Source of the DNA: Planococcus circulans
GTDB taxonomy: Bacteria > Bacillota > Bacilli > Bacillales_A > Planococcaceae
DNA: 64,000 nucleotides
Direction of reading: 5' to 3'
Assembly: GCF_020023385.1 (NCBI RefSeq)
Contig: NZ_JAIQCL010000004.1
Coordinates: 124,001 to 188,000 of the forward strand
Shown: piece by piece, positions 1 to 8,343 of the stretch
Position numbering within the stretch: the stretch's first letter is position 1
Layout: every line of letters begins with the position of its first letter
Notes under the pieces: model-generated
Told to the model about the DNA's origin: nothing
What the model saw: only the letters and a program-made list of their open reading frames with translations
Database searches by the model: none
Made by a program: the position numbers and the translations under genes

Positions 1-614
1 CCAATTGCCGGTACTGCGATCAACGCCAGCACCATCATGATGCCCTGGACAAAATCCGTGTAACTGACCGCCAGGAATCCACCAAATAATGTATAGGCTA
101 CGACGACTACCGATCCCAGGACAAGCCCCAGATGATAATCCATTCCGAATGAACTTTGGAAGAATAATCCAGAAGCTACCATTCCTGATGATACGTAGAA
201 TGTGAAAAAGATCAAAATGATAATACCTGAAACAATTCTTAATAACCGTGATTTGTCTTTCAAACGATTTTCCAGGAAACTTGGAATCGTGATAGAGTCA
301 CTGGTAACGAACGAGTAAATCCGTAGTCTCGGCGCAACGAAGAACCAGTTTAAAAAGGCACCGATTGTCAATCCGATTGCGATCCACACCTCAACTAATC
401 CACCGAGGTAAATAGCACCCGGCAAGCCGAGCAATAGCCAGCCAGACATATCCGAAGCACCTGCACTAAGTGCGGCGACTGCTGGTCCAAGCCCCCTTCC
501 ACCAAGCATGTAGTCGGATAAATTTACTGTTTTCCGATATGCGTACCAGCCGATGAATAGCATGGCTGCCAGATAGATCGTTAAAGCAATGATTTGATAG
601 GTTGTATCTGTCAT
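1..614 (-). CDS. putP: Sodium:proline symporter PutP, N-terminal part (runs off window)
   Basis: The gene reads leftward from an ATG at 614 and has no stop before the window edge, so only about 204 N-terminal residues are visible. A ribosome-binding site AGGAGGGG precedes the ATG. The translation has the SSS-family first transmembrane helices, and the segment around residues 30-55 (LGGRGLGPAVAALSAGASD, then SGWLLLGLPGA) is the typical PutP sodium-binding region. The family imports L-proline with Na+, for nutrition or as an osmoprotectant. It diverges from the DUF2188 gene. The substrate is inferred from the family; another SSS substrate is possible. Confidence 0.85.
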   Translation of the reverse strand, partial: MTDTTYQIIALTIYLAAMLFIGWYAYRKTVNLSDYMLGGRGLGPAVAALSAGASDMSGWLLLGLPGAIYLGGLVEVWIAIGLTIGAFLNWFFVAPRLRIYSFVTSDSITIPSFLENRLKDKSRLLRIVSGIIILIFFTFYVSSGMVASGLFFQSSFGMDYHLGLVLGSVVVVAYTLFGGFLAVSYTDFVQGIMMVLALIAVPAI

Positions 615-675
615 TCTATCCCCTCCTTGTTTAACAGTGTAACATTCTTGACACATATTAAAAGTCCCATTTTCG

Positions 676-701
676 GTTTTACAGTTGATACAAGCGGGGA
701 A
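676..701 (+). promoter_or_regulatory. Candidate sigma-B promoter before the DUF2188 gene
   Basis: GTTTTA at 676-681 and GGGGAA at 696-701 with a 14-base spacer resemble the general stress sigma-B consensus GTTTAA-N12..15-GGGWAW. The ribosome-binding site AAGGAGG follows at 711-717, giving a very short leader. No good sigma-A pair is seen nearby: a TTGACA at 648-653 has no -10 box at the right distance. Confidence 0.4.
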
Positions 702-725
702 AAGAGTGTCAAGGAGGCGATTATT

Positions 726-1088
726 ATGCCATGGAGCAAAAATGATTACCCGGATTCGTTCAAAAATCTCGACAATTCTGTGCGCAATAAAGCCATTGAA
801 ATTGCCAATGCGCTGCTTCGTGATGGCTATGAAGAAGGCCGGGCAATCCCGATCGCTTTAGAACAGGCAAAACGAAATGTGGAAGGTGATGAAGAGCGGC
901 CAGTCTATGAAATCAGAAAACATGATGAAGGATGGCAGTTAAAGAAAAGAGACAGCAAGAAAGCGATTCTAATCGAAGATACCAAAGAGAGCCTGATGGG
1001 AGAAGCCAAGCGCTACGTCAACAAAAACCATGGAGAACTGCATATTTACACTGAAGATGGTTCCTTGTCGGACACGCTCTACGAATAA
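726..1088 (+). CDS. DUF2188 domain protein (YdaT-like)
   Basis: A 120-residue soluble protein. The start at 726 was chosen because AAGGAGG lies at 711-717; an upstream in-frame extension has no such site. The N-terminal half (PWSKNDYPDSFKNLD, then an alanine-rich helix ending in GRAIPIALEQA) resembles ChaB-like/YdaT proteins, and the C-terminal part (residues about 63-115, with EGWQLKKRDSKKA and an HGELHIYTEDG ending) is the DUF2188 fold. Related Bacillus proteins are general-stress proteins of unknown biochemical role. A sigma-B-like promoter upstream fits this. A strong hairpin terminator follows. Confidence 0.8.
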   Translation: MPWSKNDYPDSFKNLDNSVRNKAIEIANALLRDGYEEGRAIPIALEQAKRNVEGDEERPVYEIRKHDEGWQLKKRDSKKAILIEDTKESLMGEAKRYVNKNHGELHIYTEDGSLSDTLYE

Positions 1089-1100
1089 CTATAAACAAGA

Positions 1101-1136
1101 AAATGCTGCTGTCGCTTCTGACAGCAGCATTTTTAT
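1101..1136. terminator. Bidirectional terminator between DUF2188 gene and desR
   Basis: A 13-bp perfect stem (AAATGCTGCTGTC / GACAGCAGCATTT) with a six-base loop sits between two convergent genes and is flanked by A and T runs, so it can serve both. Its right arm overlaps the last codons of desR. Confidence 0.85.
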
Positions 1137-1732
1137 TTGAACCAGCCTTTTTCTTTGAAACGCGAAATGGCTTCGATCCTGTTTCCAACTTCCAGTTTAT
1201 CCAGAATCGTCGAAATGTAATTCCGCACTGTGCCAGTCGTGATGAACAGCTCTTTGGCAATCTCTTTCGTGCTTCGTCCTTCCGCAATCAATTCCATTAC
1301 CTGACTCTCCCGGTCGGTCAATGGATTTTCATCAGCATACGCCAGATCCACTAATTCCGGTGCATAGATCCGGCGCCCATCCATGATCGACCGGATGGAC
1401 GTAGCCAAATCTTCACTTGGGCTGTCCTTCAGCAAATATCCGCTGACTCCCGCTTTTCTAGCGCGCTCAAAATAACCTGAACGGGCAAAAGTCGTCAAAA
1501 TAATAATCTTGCACGGCTGATCTTTAAGAATTTCCGCAGCATCCAATCCACTCTTTAATGGCATCTCGATATCCATGATGCAAACATCCGGCTGCAGTTT
1601 TTCGACAAGCTCAATCGCCTCTTCACCGTTTGATGCTTTACCGACAACTTCCATGTCCTCTTCCAAATCCAGTAATGAACCCAAAGCTCCAAGCATCATC
1701 CGCTGATCTTCAGCTAATACGATCCGTATCAT
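1133..1732 (-). CDS. desR: Response regulator DesR
   Basis: A 199-residue NarL/FixJ-family regulator. The receiver domain has the acidic pair E8-D9, the phospho-acceptor Asp54 (in CIMDIEMP) and the switch lysine in GYLLKDSPSE. The LuxR-type helix-turn-helix follows from about residue 135 (NPLTDRESQVMELIAEG, then TVRNYISTILDKLEV). The sequence is very close to Bacillus DesR including the C-terminal KEKGWFK. It overlaps desK by 4 bp (ATGA), so the pair is translationally coupled. Phosphorylated DesR activates the desaturase gene when membrane lipids become too ordered, for example in the cold. The order des-desK-desR and a matching operator at 4089-4102 support the call. Confidence 0.95.
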   Translation of the reverse strand: MIRIVLAEDQRMMLGALGSLLDLEEDMEVVGKASNGEEAIELVEKLQPDVCIMDIEMPLKSGLDAAEILKDQPCKIIILTTFARSGYFERARKAGVSGYLLKDSPSEDLATSIRSIMDGRRIYAPELVDLAYADENPLTDRESQVMELIAEGRSTKEIAKELFITTGTVRNYISTILDKLEVGNRIEAISRFKEKGWFK

Positions 1733-2865
1733 TCGACCGCCTCCTTTGAACTATAGAGAATCACGTTTGGCACCCGGATGTTCAAGGTGGTGCCTTCCAT
1801 TTCCTTAATATCCACTGAACCATTCACAAATTCGAGCCGTTCCCGCATACCTGCCAGTCCGTTCCCTTGCAGGAAAGTATTGCCTTCCGGGAACCCTTTG
1901 CCATCATCCTGTACCTGAACAAGGATTTCTTCAGGATTTTGCTTGATCAAGACGCTGCAGCGCGTAGCACTGCTATGTTTGACGACATTTGTCACGGCTT
2001 CTTTCAAGCACATGCTCAAAACATTCTCCACCAAAAGTGGTGTATTGGTCAGCTGCGGAGAACCATAGAACACAAAATCAATTTCAGCCGCTTTTAAAAT
2101 CTGTTGAATACGTAATAACTCTTCGTCCAACTTGGTGCCACGCATATTGGAAACCAGTTCCCTCACTTCCTTTAATGCAGTGCGGGCAGTTTGGCGGACA
2201 TCATTTATTTCACTTAAAGCAGATTCTGGATTTCGGTAAATCAACTTTCCAGCTAAATCACTTTTCAACCCGATCAACGAGAGCTTTTGGCCTAGCGTAT
2301 CATGAAGATCACGTGCAATCCGTTCGCGTTCTTCAATGATGACCAGTTGAGAAATCCGTTTATTGGCATCTTCAAGCTGACCTTCTAATTTCTCTCTCTT
2401 ATTGCGGTTGTAGGTATTGAAAGGCAGGAGAATCACACCCAATATGCTGAGCACAATGAACGGCAACTCCGAAATATACAATTCATTATGATCGAGAAAA
2501 CCGAATACCAAAGCCATTATTGTCGTTCCGATATGGAGGCCATAGACGATGAAGAAACCGACTTTATTGCGCAGATTCCCGATGAAGAAAGCAACAAAGA
2601 TAGCAAGGTACACATAACCGAACAACAGGATCATACCAATGTTGATGGCCATCTCCAGACTTACCCAAACATACACAAAGCCGGTCCTTGAATTGAAAGA
2701 CAGCCGGTAAGCAATGAAGAACAGCAATAGCAGAAAAATGCCAAAAATAATTTCAGGCAGTGAAGAAGAACGAAAGATAAAGAAGAACGGCAAAATACAA
2801 AAGATAACCCAAGCGTAAAGACTCAACCACGGGTTTTTAGGAAATATTTGATACCAGCTTTGCAT
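1729..2865 (-). CDS. desK: Membrane thermosensor histidine kinase DesK
   Basis: A 378-residue HPK7-type kinase. The ATG at 2865 follows GAGGAGG and puts the phosphorylated histidine (ERIARDLHDT) at position 188, the same number as in Bacillus DesK; a longer reading frame start lacks a ribosome-binding site. Residues about 15-150 form four to five membrane helices that sense bilayer thickness or order, followed by a coiled linker (residues 155-178), the H188 dimerisation helix and a GHKL ATPase domain (NVVKHS, DDGKGFP, GLAGMRERLE). The kinase switches to phosphatase when the membrane is fluid. It is encoded between des and desR. Confidence 0.95.
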   Translation of the reverse strand: MQSWYQIFPKNPWLSLYAWVIFCILPFFFIFRSSSLPEIIFGIFLLLLFFIAYRLSFNSRTGFVYVWVSLEMAINIGMILLFGYVYLAIFVAFFIGNLRNKVGFFIVYGLHIGTTIMALVFGFLDHNELYISELPFIVLSILGVILLPFNTYNRNKREKLEGQLEDANKRISQLVIIEERERIARDLHDTLGQKLSLIGLKSDLAGKLIYRNPESALSEINDVRQTARTALKEVRELVSNMRGTKLDEELLRIQQILKAAEIDFVFYGSPQLTNTPLLVENVLSMCLKEAVTNVVKHSSATRCSVLIKQNPEEILVQVQDDGKGFPEGNTFLQGNGLAGMRERLEFVNGSVDIKEMEGTTLNIRVPNVILYSSKEAVE

Positions 2866-2960
2866 AAGGGCCTCCTCTTTCTTACTATGTAACCCAATCA
2901 TAGCAAAAAATAAGCAAAAGAAAAAACCATTCCGCTAAGAATGGCTTTTCTGTTTGGTTC

Positions 2961-3980
2961 TTATTGTTCAGCCGTTTTCGAATTGCCAAGCAAGTGTTTG
3001 ATATCACCAAATGTAACGAATGTTTTGTTTGGTGCATCATACAATTTGTAGCGCAATGATTTAAGGCTCGATTTAATATTGATTGTTGTTGCCTGTTGAA
3101 GCGGTGGCGTAGAAACATGCGCTTTTTCCAGGTTGTAGTTTGGAACTCGCGGGCTTAAGTGATGCACATGGTGGAAACCGATATTGCCGGTTACCCATTG
3201 CAATACTTTTGGAAGCTGGTAATACGAGCTTCCTTCTACAGCCGCTTTTACATAATCCCATTCGTTTTCGTCTTCAAAATACGAATCTTCGAATGTATGC
3301 TGGACATAGAATAACCAAATACCAAATGCTCCAGCTACGAACATGGTAGTTCCCTGAACGATCAGGAATGCCTGCCAGCCGATTGCCCAAATCAAGAGCG
3401 AGTATATGACCACAAGGGAGATATTGATCAAATACGTGTTATTACGTTCTTTTTTACGCGCATCTTTGCGGTTGAAACGGCTTGAAATCAAGACCAGGAA
3501 TAATGGGCCAAATCCAAACATGACCAATGGATTGCGGTACATGCGGTATTTGAAGCGTTCCCACTTAGAAGCTTCTACATATTCTTCAATTGTCATAACC
3601 CAGATATCGCCAACTCCGCGTTTATCAAGATTACCACTTGAAGCATGGTGGATCGAATGCTCGCGTTTCCACTTCTCATAAGCGAAAAGTGTCATGATGC
3701 CGGTAATCGTACCGACAACTGCATTTGCTTTTTTGTTCTTGAAGAACGATCCGTGCGTACAGTCATGGAAGATGATGAACGTGCGGATAACGAATGCGGC
3801 CGCTACTACTGATAATGCAATGGTCAACCAGATAGAGACATCAAGTGCCTGATAAGCCAGGAACCATGCCAAAATAAAAGGTGGGATTGTATTCACTAAT
3901 TGTCTTACACTTGATTTAACATCGGCTTTTTCAAAAGGAGCGATAAATTTACGTAACTGTGCTGTTTTTTCTCTGCTCAT
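2961..3980 (-). CDS. des: Membrane acyl-lipid desaturase Des
   Basis: A 339-residue integral membrane desaturase. The three histidine boxes that bind the di-iron centre are present: HDCTH at 72-76, HSIHH at 108-112 and HHVHH at 270-274. Four membrane helices surround them. The enzyme introduces a cis double bond into acyl chains of existing phospholipids (delta-5 in Bacillus), which fluidises the membrane after cold shock. It lies about 95 bp upstream of desK in the same direction. The promoter at 4051-4079 and DesR-like palindrome at 4089-4102 show the expected cold control. The exact regiospecificity cannot be read from sequence. Confidence 0.95.
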   Translation of the reverse strand: MSREKTAQLRKFIAPFEKADVKSSVRQLVNTIPPFILAWFLAYQALDVSIWLTIALSVVAAAFVIRTFIIFHDCTHGSFFKNKKANAVVGTITGIMTLFAYEKWKREHSIHHASSGNLDKRGVGDIWVMTIEEYVEASKWERFKYRMYRNPLVMFGFGPLFLVLISSRFNRKDARKKERNNTYLINISLVVIYSLLIWAIGWQAFLIVQGTTMFVAGAFGIWLFYVQHTFEDSYFEDENEWDYVKAAVEGSSYYQLPKVLQWVTGNIGFHHVHHLSPRVPNYNLEKAHVSTPPLQQATTINIKSSLKSLRYKLYDAPNKTFVTFGDIKHLLGNSKTAEQ

Positions 3981-4050
3981 GCTTTCGTCTTCCTCCTCTA
4001 TACGGACTATTTCAGCCCGGATAACTTATTAACCTAATCATAAAGGAAAA

Positions 4051-4079
4051 ATTATATGGCAATAAGACATAAACGTCTA
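4051..4079 (-). promoter_or_regulatory. des promoter (sigma-A type)
   Basis: On the minus strand, TAGACG (4079-4074) and a perfect TATAAT (4056-4051) are separated by exactly 17 bp. The start codon of des is about 65 bp downstream of the predicted transcription start. The weak -35 box fits a promoter that needs an activator. Confidence 0.7.
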
Positions 4080-4088
4080 TCTTTCTAT

Positions 4089-4102
4089 ATGACAGGTGTC
4101 AT
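4089..4102. promoter_or_regulatory. Candidate DesR operator
   Basis: ATGACA-GG-TGTCAT is a perfect 6-bp inverted repeat ten bases upstream of the des -35 box, centred near -51 relative to the predicted start. Bacillus DesR binds TCATGACA-like palindromes upstream of its des promoter, so both the sequence and the placement fit. The site also lies upstream of the divergent small gene at 4189. Confidence 0.65.
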
Positions 4103-4188
4103 GTATTTCAAGAAATCTACTTCTTTAAAATTACAAGCGATATGTGTATACTAAGAGTAATCAGAAAAATCAGAACGGAGTGAGGCAT

Positions 4189-4419
4189 ATGACCGGTCTT
4201 GTTGCCGTCATTATGATCTTTTCAATTCCACTGGCAGGTATCATCACTTCGCATCTTCAAACACAGACCAAACTTAAGCATAAGATGATCAGCACGGAGT
4301 TAGAACTCGAAAAGTTAAAACACGAGAATTTTGTCATCGAGACACAGAAGATGCGTCTCGAATTGGAACAATTGAAGTTGGAAGATGCCAAAAAAGATGA
4401 ACACTTGCTGCTGAAGTAA
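4189..4419 (+). CDS. Small membrane protein with coiled coil, unknown function
   Basis: A 76-residue protein starting at an ATG preceded by GGAGTGAGG. One hydrophobic helix (residues about 2-19, GLVAVIMIFSIPLAGIIT) is followed by a charged heptad-like coil (residues 25-70, rich in L, E and K). The topology recalls phage-shock PspB but no family match is claimed. It is transcribed away from des across an intergenic region that holds a DesR-like operator, so joint control with membrane fluidity is possible. A TATACT -10-like box lies at 4147-4152. A clear terminator follows. Confidence 0.65.
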   Translation: MTGLVAVIMIFSIPLAGIITSHLQTQTKLKHKMISTELELEKLKHENFVIETQKMRLELEQLKLEDAKKDEHLLLK

Positions 4420-4445
4420 GGCGGTGGAGAATGCCGCAAGTATGG

Positions 4446-4484
4446 AAAAGACCCTGCACACGATTAGGTGCAGGGTCTTTTTTG
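4446..4484 (+). terminator. Terminator after the small membrane protein gene
   Basis: A 14-bp stem (AAAAGACCCTGCAC / GTGCAGGGTCTTTT) followed by a T run. Confidence 0.85.
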
Positions 4485-4513
4485 TGCTTTTGGGGCTTGT
4501 GCTTTTAGGTTAG

Positions 4514-4919
4514 CATCTGCTTTTGGGCGCTTCCGCTTTTCTTTTTGTCCAGGCTCCAGCGCCTAGAACCTCGGGGTCTTAAGTCCGCTTGCCTGTGCGG
4601 CTGAAGGAACGCCGCTTCGGCAAACTGCCTTAAGCCTGTCGGTTCTAAACAGGCGCTTCCGCTTTTCTTTGTCCAGTTGCAAGCGCCTAGCTCTTCGGGA
4701 TGTAAGCCACTCTGGCTGTGCGGCTGAAGAGATGCCGCTTCGCCAGAGCGTCTTACACCTGTCAGAGCTGAACAGGCACTTTCACTTTTCTTGTTGTCCA
4801 GGCTCCAGCGCCCAGCTCTTTGGGTCATAAGCCAACCTGGCTGTGCGGCTGAAAAGACGCCACTTCGCCAGTCTGTCTTATGCCCGGCAGAGCTACACGG
4901 GCGCTTCCGCTTTTCTTAT
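4514..4919. repeat. Three copies of structured intergenic repeat (module A), abutting the cydC stop
   Basis: Three units of roughly 120-130 bp lie head to tail (about 4529-4656, 4657-4780 and 4781-4919). Each begins with a variant of GCGCTTCCGCTTTTCTT and folds into one long interrupted stem: an outer arm, an AGCTCT/AGAGCT-type arm, a GTAAG/CTTAC-type arm, a CTCTGGC/GCCAGAG-type arm and an inner GCGGC/GCCGC arm. The copies differ in sequence but pairing is mostly kept by compensatory changes (see findings). The last copy ends exactly at the stop codon of cydC. No open reading frame here looks real. Confidence 0.85.
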
Positions 4920-6622
4920 GCAAATACACTATTCTCGATTTGCTTTAGTTGGTGGAAATATGATTTTTTCTTCATCAGTTCTTCGTAGGATCCGGTTTCC
5001 ACGATGCGGCCGTTTTCCATTACGATGATTTGATCCATCTTTTCAAGCCCTGCCAAGTCATGGCTGATGATGACGAATAGATCGTTCTCGCCCTGTTGGA
5101 ATAATTCCTGATAGATGGTGTGGCCAGTGAGGCTATCGACTGAAGAGACCGGCTCGTCGAGAAGCCACAGTGACTTCCCTTTCAGCAGAGCGCGTGCAAT
5201 TGCCAGCCGCTGCTTCTGCCCACCTGATAAATTCTGTCCTTTTTCCTCGACATTCATCTCCAGCGGAAACAACTCCAGCTGAACTTTGGCCAACGCCTGC
5301 TCCATCTGCTCATCGCTTGCTCTAGGGTCAGCGATCAATAAGTTGCTGCGGATGGTTCCGTAAAAGAAATGGTTCTCCTGCAGCACTACATTCATTTCCT
5401 GCCAAATGCTTTCCTGTGCGAGCGTTTCGACAGGCTCCCCCCCGATCGACAATTGTCCATGGTCAAGCGGGAACACATTCAACATCAACTGCATAAGCGT
5501 TGACTTGCCTGAACCGCTTGATCCGACAATCGCCGTCTTTGTACCTGGTTTCAAGTGGACCGAAACATCATCAACTGCTAAGCTCTTTTCTCCCGGATAG
5601 CTGAAAGACGCTCCCGTCAGCTTGATATCAAGCGGTCCGCTCGGCAGCTTAACTATTCCTTGCTGCAAAGCCGGCTCCGCTACAATTTCCTCTAATCGAA
5701 CAGCAGCTTTACGGCTTTCTTCAAAATAAGAGGGGAATGCAGCCATTGCGGCCACATTTTCAAAAGCGGCAATGGAAATCATGACAAGCATCGCCAAATA
5801 CAAGCCATTAAGTTCGCCTGCCGCTACAAAATACGCTCCAACGCCCAACACGAAAAATGAAACCAGCAATGCCACTAATGAATTGATGGATTGAGCCAGG
5901 TTTTCTTCCAGCCCCTCTTTTTTCTGTCCTTCATTGTAATAGGCAGCATCGCTTTTCAATTGCTGTTCTTTCGCATCGAGCTTTTGATGGATTTTCAGAT
6001 CGCGAAAACCATAAAGGAATTCAGTGGCCTCCACAGCCAGATTTCCCCGGTCAGCTCTGAGCTTTCCATCCGAACGCCGTTTTCTGATGGAAAAAAGCGC
6101 AGGGACTGCAACCACTGTCAACAGCAGTCCAATCAGCATAACAACAGCGATTCCCATTGAGAAAAACGAGCTGAAGAAAATGGTGCTTAACAAGACGATG
6201 CCCAGTACCACGGGCGGATAAAAAACACGCAGCAGAAAGTTCTGCAGGCTTTCGACATCCCCAACAATTCGCGATAGCAGGTCTCCACTCCGGTACTTGC
6301 CGAATATTCCAGGAGCTAGCGGTGCGAGGCGTTCAAAAAATGACACTCTTAAATGGCTTAGCATGGTGAATGTTGCCCGGTGGGAATACAAGCGCTCCCC
6401 GTAACGGCTCAATGCCGAAGCAAAGCCGAATAGCTTCAGACAGGCAGCCATGACTACGAGTGTCGTCATTTGAGTGGTCAACGCTGCTTTGGAGATTAAA
6501 TAACCACTTGACCCCATTAATGCCACACTGGCGATTCCAGCTAAAAAACCAAAGAGGATAGCAATGGAGACATCCTTCTTTTCCATAAGCGTAAGTTTTA
6601 ACACATGCTTCAATTCATTCAT
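4916..6622 (-). CDS. cydC: Thiol reductant ABC exporter subunit CydC
   Basis: A 568-residue fused ABC exporter half: six membrane helices (residues about 15-300) then a nucleotide-binding domain with Walker A GSSGSGKST (near 360), signature LSGGQKQR and Walker B LLDEP. The N-terminal GSSGYLISKAAL and the SRYGERLYSHRATF segment are typical of CydC. With CydD it exports cysteine and glutathione-type thiols and is needed to assemble cytochrome bd oxidase. It overlaps cydD by 4 bp. The structural cydAB genes are not next to it here. A repeat element begins at its stop codon. Confidence 0.92.
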   Translation of the reverse strand: MNELKHVLKLTLMEKKDVSIAILFGFLAGIASVALMGSSGYLISKAALTTQMTTLVVMAACLKLFGFASALSRYGERLYSHRATFTMLSHLRVSFFERLAPLAPGIFGKYRSGDLLSRIVGDVESLQNFLLRVFYPPVVLGIVLLSTIFFSSFFSMGIAVVMLIGLLLTVVAVPALFSIRKRRSDGKLRADRGNLAVEATEFLYGFRDLKIHQKLDAKEQQLKSDAAYYNEGQKKEGLEENLAQSINSLVALLVSFFVLGVGAYFVAAGELNGLYLAMLVMISIAAFENVAAMAAFPSYFEESRKAAVRLEEIVAEPALQQGIVKLPSGPLDIKLTGASFSYPGEKSLAVDDVSVHLKPGTKTAIVGSSGSGKSTLMQLMLNVFPLDHGQLSIGGEPVETLAQESIWQEMNVVLQENHFFYGTIRSNLLIADPRASDEQMEQALAKVQLELFPLEMNVEEKGQNLSGGQKQRLAIARALLKGKSLWLLDEPVSSVDSLTGHTIYQELFQQGENDLFVIISHDLAGLEKMDQIIVMENGRIVETGSYEELMKKKSYFHQLKQIENSVFA

Positions 6623-8343
6623 CGTACGCCACCTCCTTGCTGCGCAGCAAGCATTTCTCCGTACGGACGATAATTCTGCAGTAATTGATCATGGTTTCCT
6701 GCGGCTTCGAGCTTGCCGTCTTCCAGGAAGAAAATCAGGTCCGCCTGCTTAATGGTATGCAGACGGTGAGCCACCGTAATGACCGTCGATGTTTTTTGCA
6801 GCTCACGAAGCGAGTTTTGCAGGATCTGTTCAGTCCGAAGATCCAAGCCAGTCGTCGGCTCATCAAACAGAATCAGCGATGGTCTCTTTAGGAAGGCACG
6901 AACCAACGCAATCCGCTGTTTCTCGCCCCCCGACAATCCACGTCCAGCCTCACCGATCCGTGTTTCAAAACCTTGCTCAAGCGTTAATACCATTTCCGCA
7001 ATGCCCGCCTTTTCAGCCGCTGCCAGCATTTCTTCATCACTGATCGGCCGGTCCGCTCCGATTTCCATGTTTTCGCGGATGGTCCCAGCGAAAAGATACG
7101 GGTTTTGTGAAATATAACTTAATTGGTCGAACCAGGACTTCTCAGCAATGTTCTCCCGTGGTACTCCATTGATCATCAACCGGCCTTCAGTTTGTGGAAA
7201 AAGACCTGCCAGCAAGTGCATAAACGTGGTTTTACCAGAACCGCTCTTGCCGACAATCGCCACTTGGCTGTAGGGAGGAATTTCTCCAGCAAGTGGAGCC
7301 AGTGAAAAACCTTCTCCATACTGGAAAGAAAGTCCCTCCAATGAAAGATGCGGCGGCTCAGATGCAATGGTTTCACTGCCCCATGTCAATGGAGAACGGC
7401 TTTTCTCAAGTTCAGCCGATATCTGGTTGGCCGCCGATACGCTGCCGCGTGCCGTGTGAAAGGCGCTTCCGAAATCCTTCAACAGATTGAAGAAATCTGG
7501 TACTAAAATCAAAATAAAAAACGCAGTGAAAAAACTGATACTATCGAACACTACCAGGCGAAGACCAATCTCCAACGCGATGATGCCGATGCTCAGCATT
7601 GAAATATACTCCAGCATCAATGAAGATAAAAACGCTGATTTCAATACTTCCATCGTCGAATCGCGAAAGCTTAAACTGCTTTTGCGGATGGCCTTTTGCT
7701 GCTTTTCAGCCTGTCCGAATAATTTAAGCGTGGACAGCCCCTGCAATATATCCAGAAATGTGCCGGAAAACTGACTGAGCTGCTCCATTTTTTCGTCCGC
7801 TTTTTTCTTTGTCCCTTTTCCGACCATAGCCATGAACACCGGAATGAACGGGGCCGTAATTAAAATGATGGCCGCCGATGTCCAATTTTGAGTGAAAATA
7901 ACACCCAACAACAGTATTGGGATGATATAGGTTTGAATCATTTGCGGAATATATTTACTGAAAAAGCCGTCGACTTCATCCACTGCATCCATCAGCAAGC
8001 TGACCTTCTGGCCGGATTGGCCTTGAGACGCTGACAGCAATGGATTTTCAGCAAACGACTTTATCAAATTATTTCGAAACTCATTCTTAACGTCAGCAGC
8101 CAGATTGACACCCGCCCGGCCAATTGCATAACCGGCTCCTACACGCAGCAGTATCGCTGCGAACAAGCCGCCAAACAAAGGCAGTAAGCTTTCGAATGAA
8201 GCATCTTGAAGAAAAACGCGATCCGCAATAAACACGAAAAATAAGGCTTGCCCGATTGTCGCAACCCCTTTTAAAAACGACGCTACGGCGAGGAAGAGCA
8301 TACTTTTTTTTCGTTGAAACGCCAGCTGTTTTAGATCGTTCAT
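6619..8343 (-). CDS. cydD: Thiol reductant ABC exporter subunit CydD
   Basis: A 574-residue membrane/ATPase fusion, partner of CydC. Membrane helices occupy residues about 15-310; the ATPase domain has Walker A GKSGSGKTT, the Q-loop in SYISQNPYLF, signature LSGGEKQR and Walker B LILFDEP. The start at 8343 has AAGGAGAG upstream. It is first in a two-gene operon with cydC (ATGA overlap). Family role: heterodimeric export of thiols that tunes extracytoplasmic redox state for cytochrome bd. Confidence 0.92.
   Translation of the reverse strand: MNDLKQLAFQRKKSMLFLAVASFLKGVATIGQALFFVFIADRVFLQDASFESLLPLFGGLFAAILLRVGAGYAIGRAGVNLAADVKNEFRNNLIKSFAENPLLSASQGQSGQKVSLLMDAVDEVDGFFSKYIPQMIQTYIIPILLLGVIFTQNWTSAAIILITAPFIPVFMAMVGKGTKKKADEKMEQLSQFSGTFLDILQGLSTLKLFGQAEKQQKAIRKSSLSFRDSTMEVLKSAFLSSLMLEYISMLSIGIIALEIGLRLVVFDSISFFTAFFILILVPDFFNLLKDFGSAFHTARGSVSAANQISAELEKSRSPLTWGSETIASEPPHLSLEGLSFQYGEGFSLAPLAGEIPPYSQVAIVGKSGSGKTTFMHLLAGLFPQTEGRLMINGVPRENIAEKSWFDQLSYISQNPYLFAGTIRENMEIGADRPISDEEMLAAAEKAGIAEMVLTLEQGFETRIGEAGRGLSGGEKQRIALVRAFLKRPSLILFDEPTTGLDLRTEQILQNSLRELQKTSTVITVAHRLHTIKQADLIFFLEDGKLEAAGNHDQLLQNYRPYGEMLAAQQGGGVR

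Noticed and set aside
4505-4828. A 107-residue frame across the repeat cluster before cydC
   Set aside because: It runs through two structured repeat units, has no ribosome-binding site and contains repeated peptides that mirror the DNA repeat.
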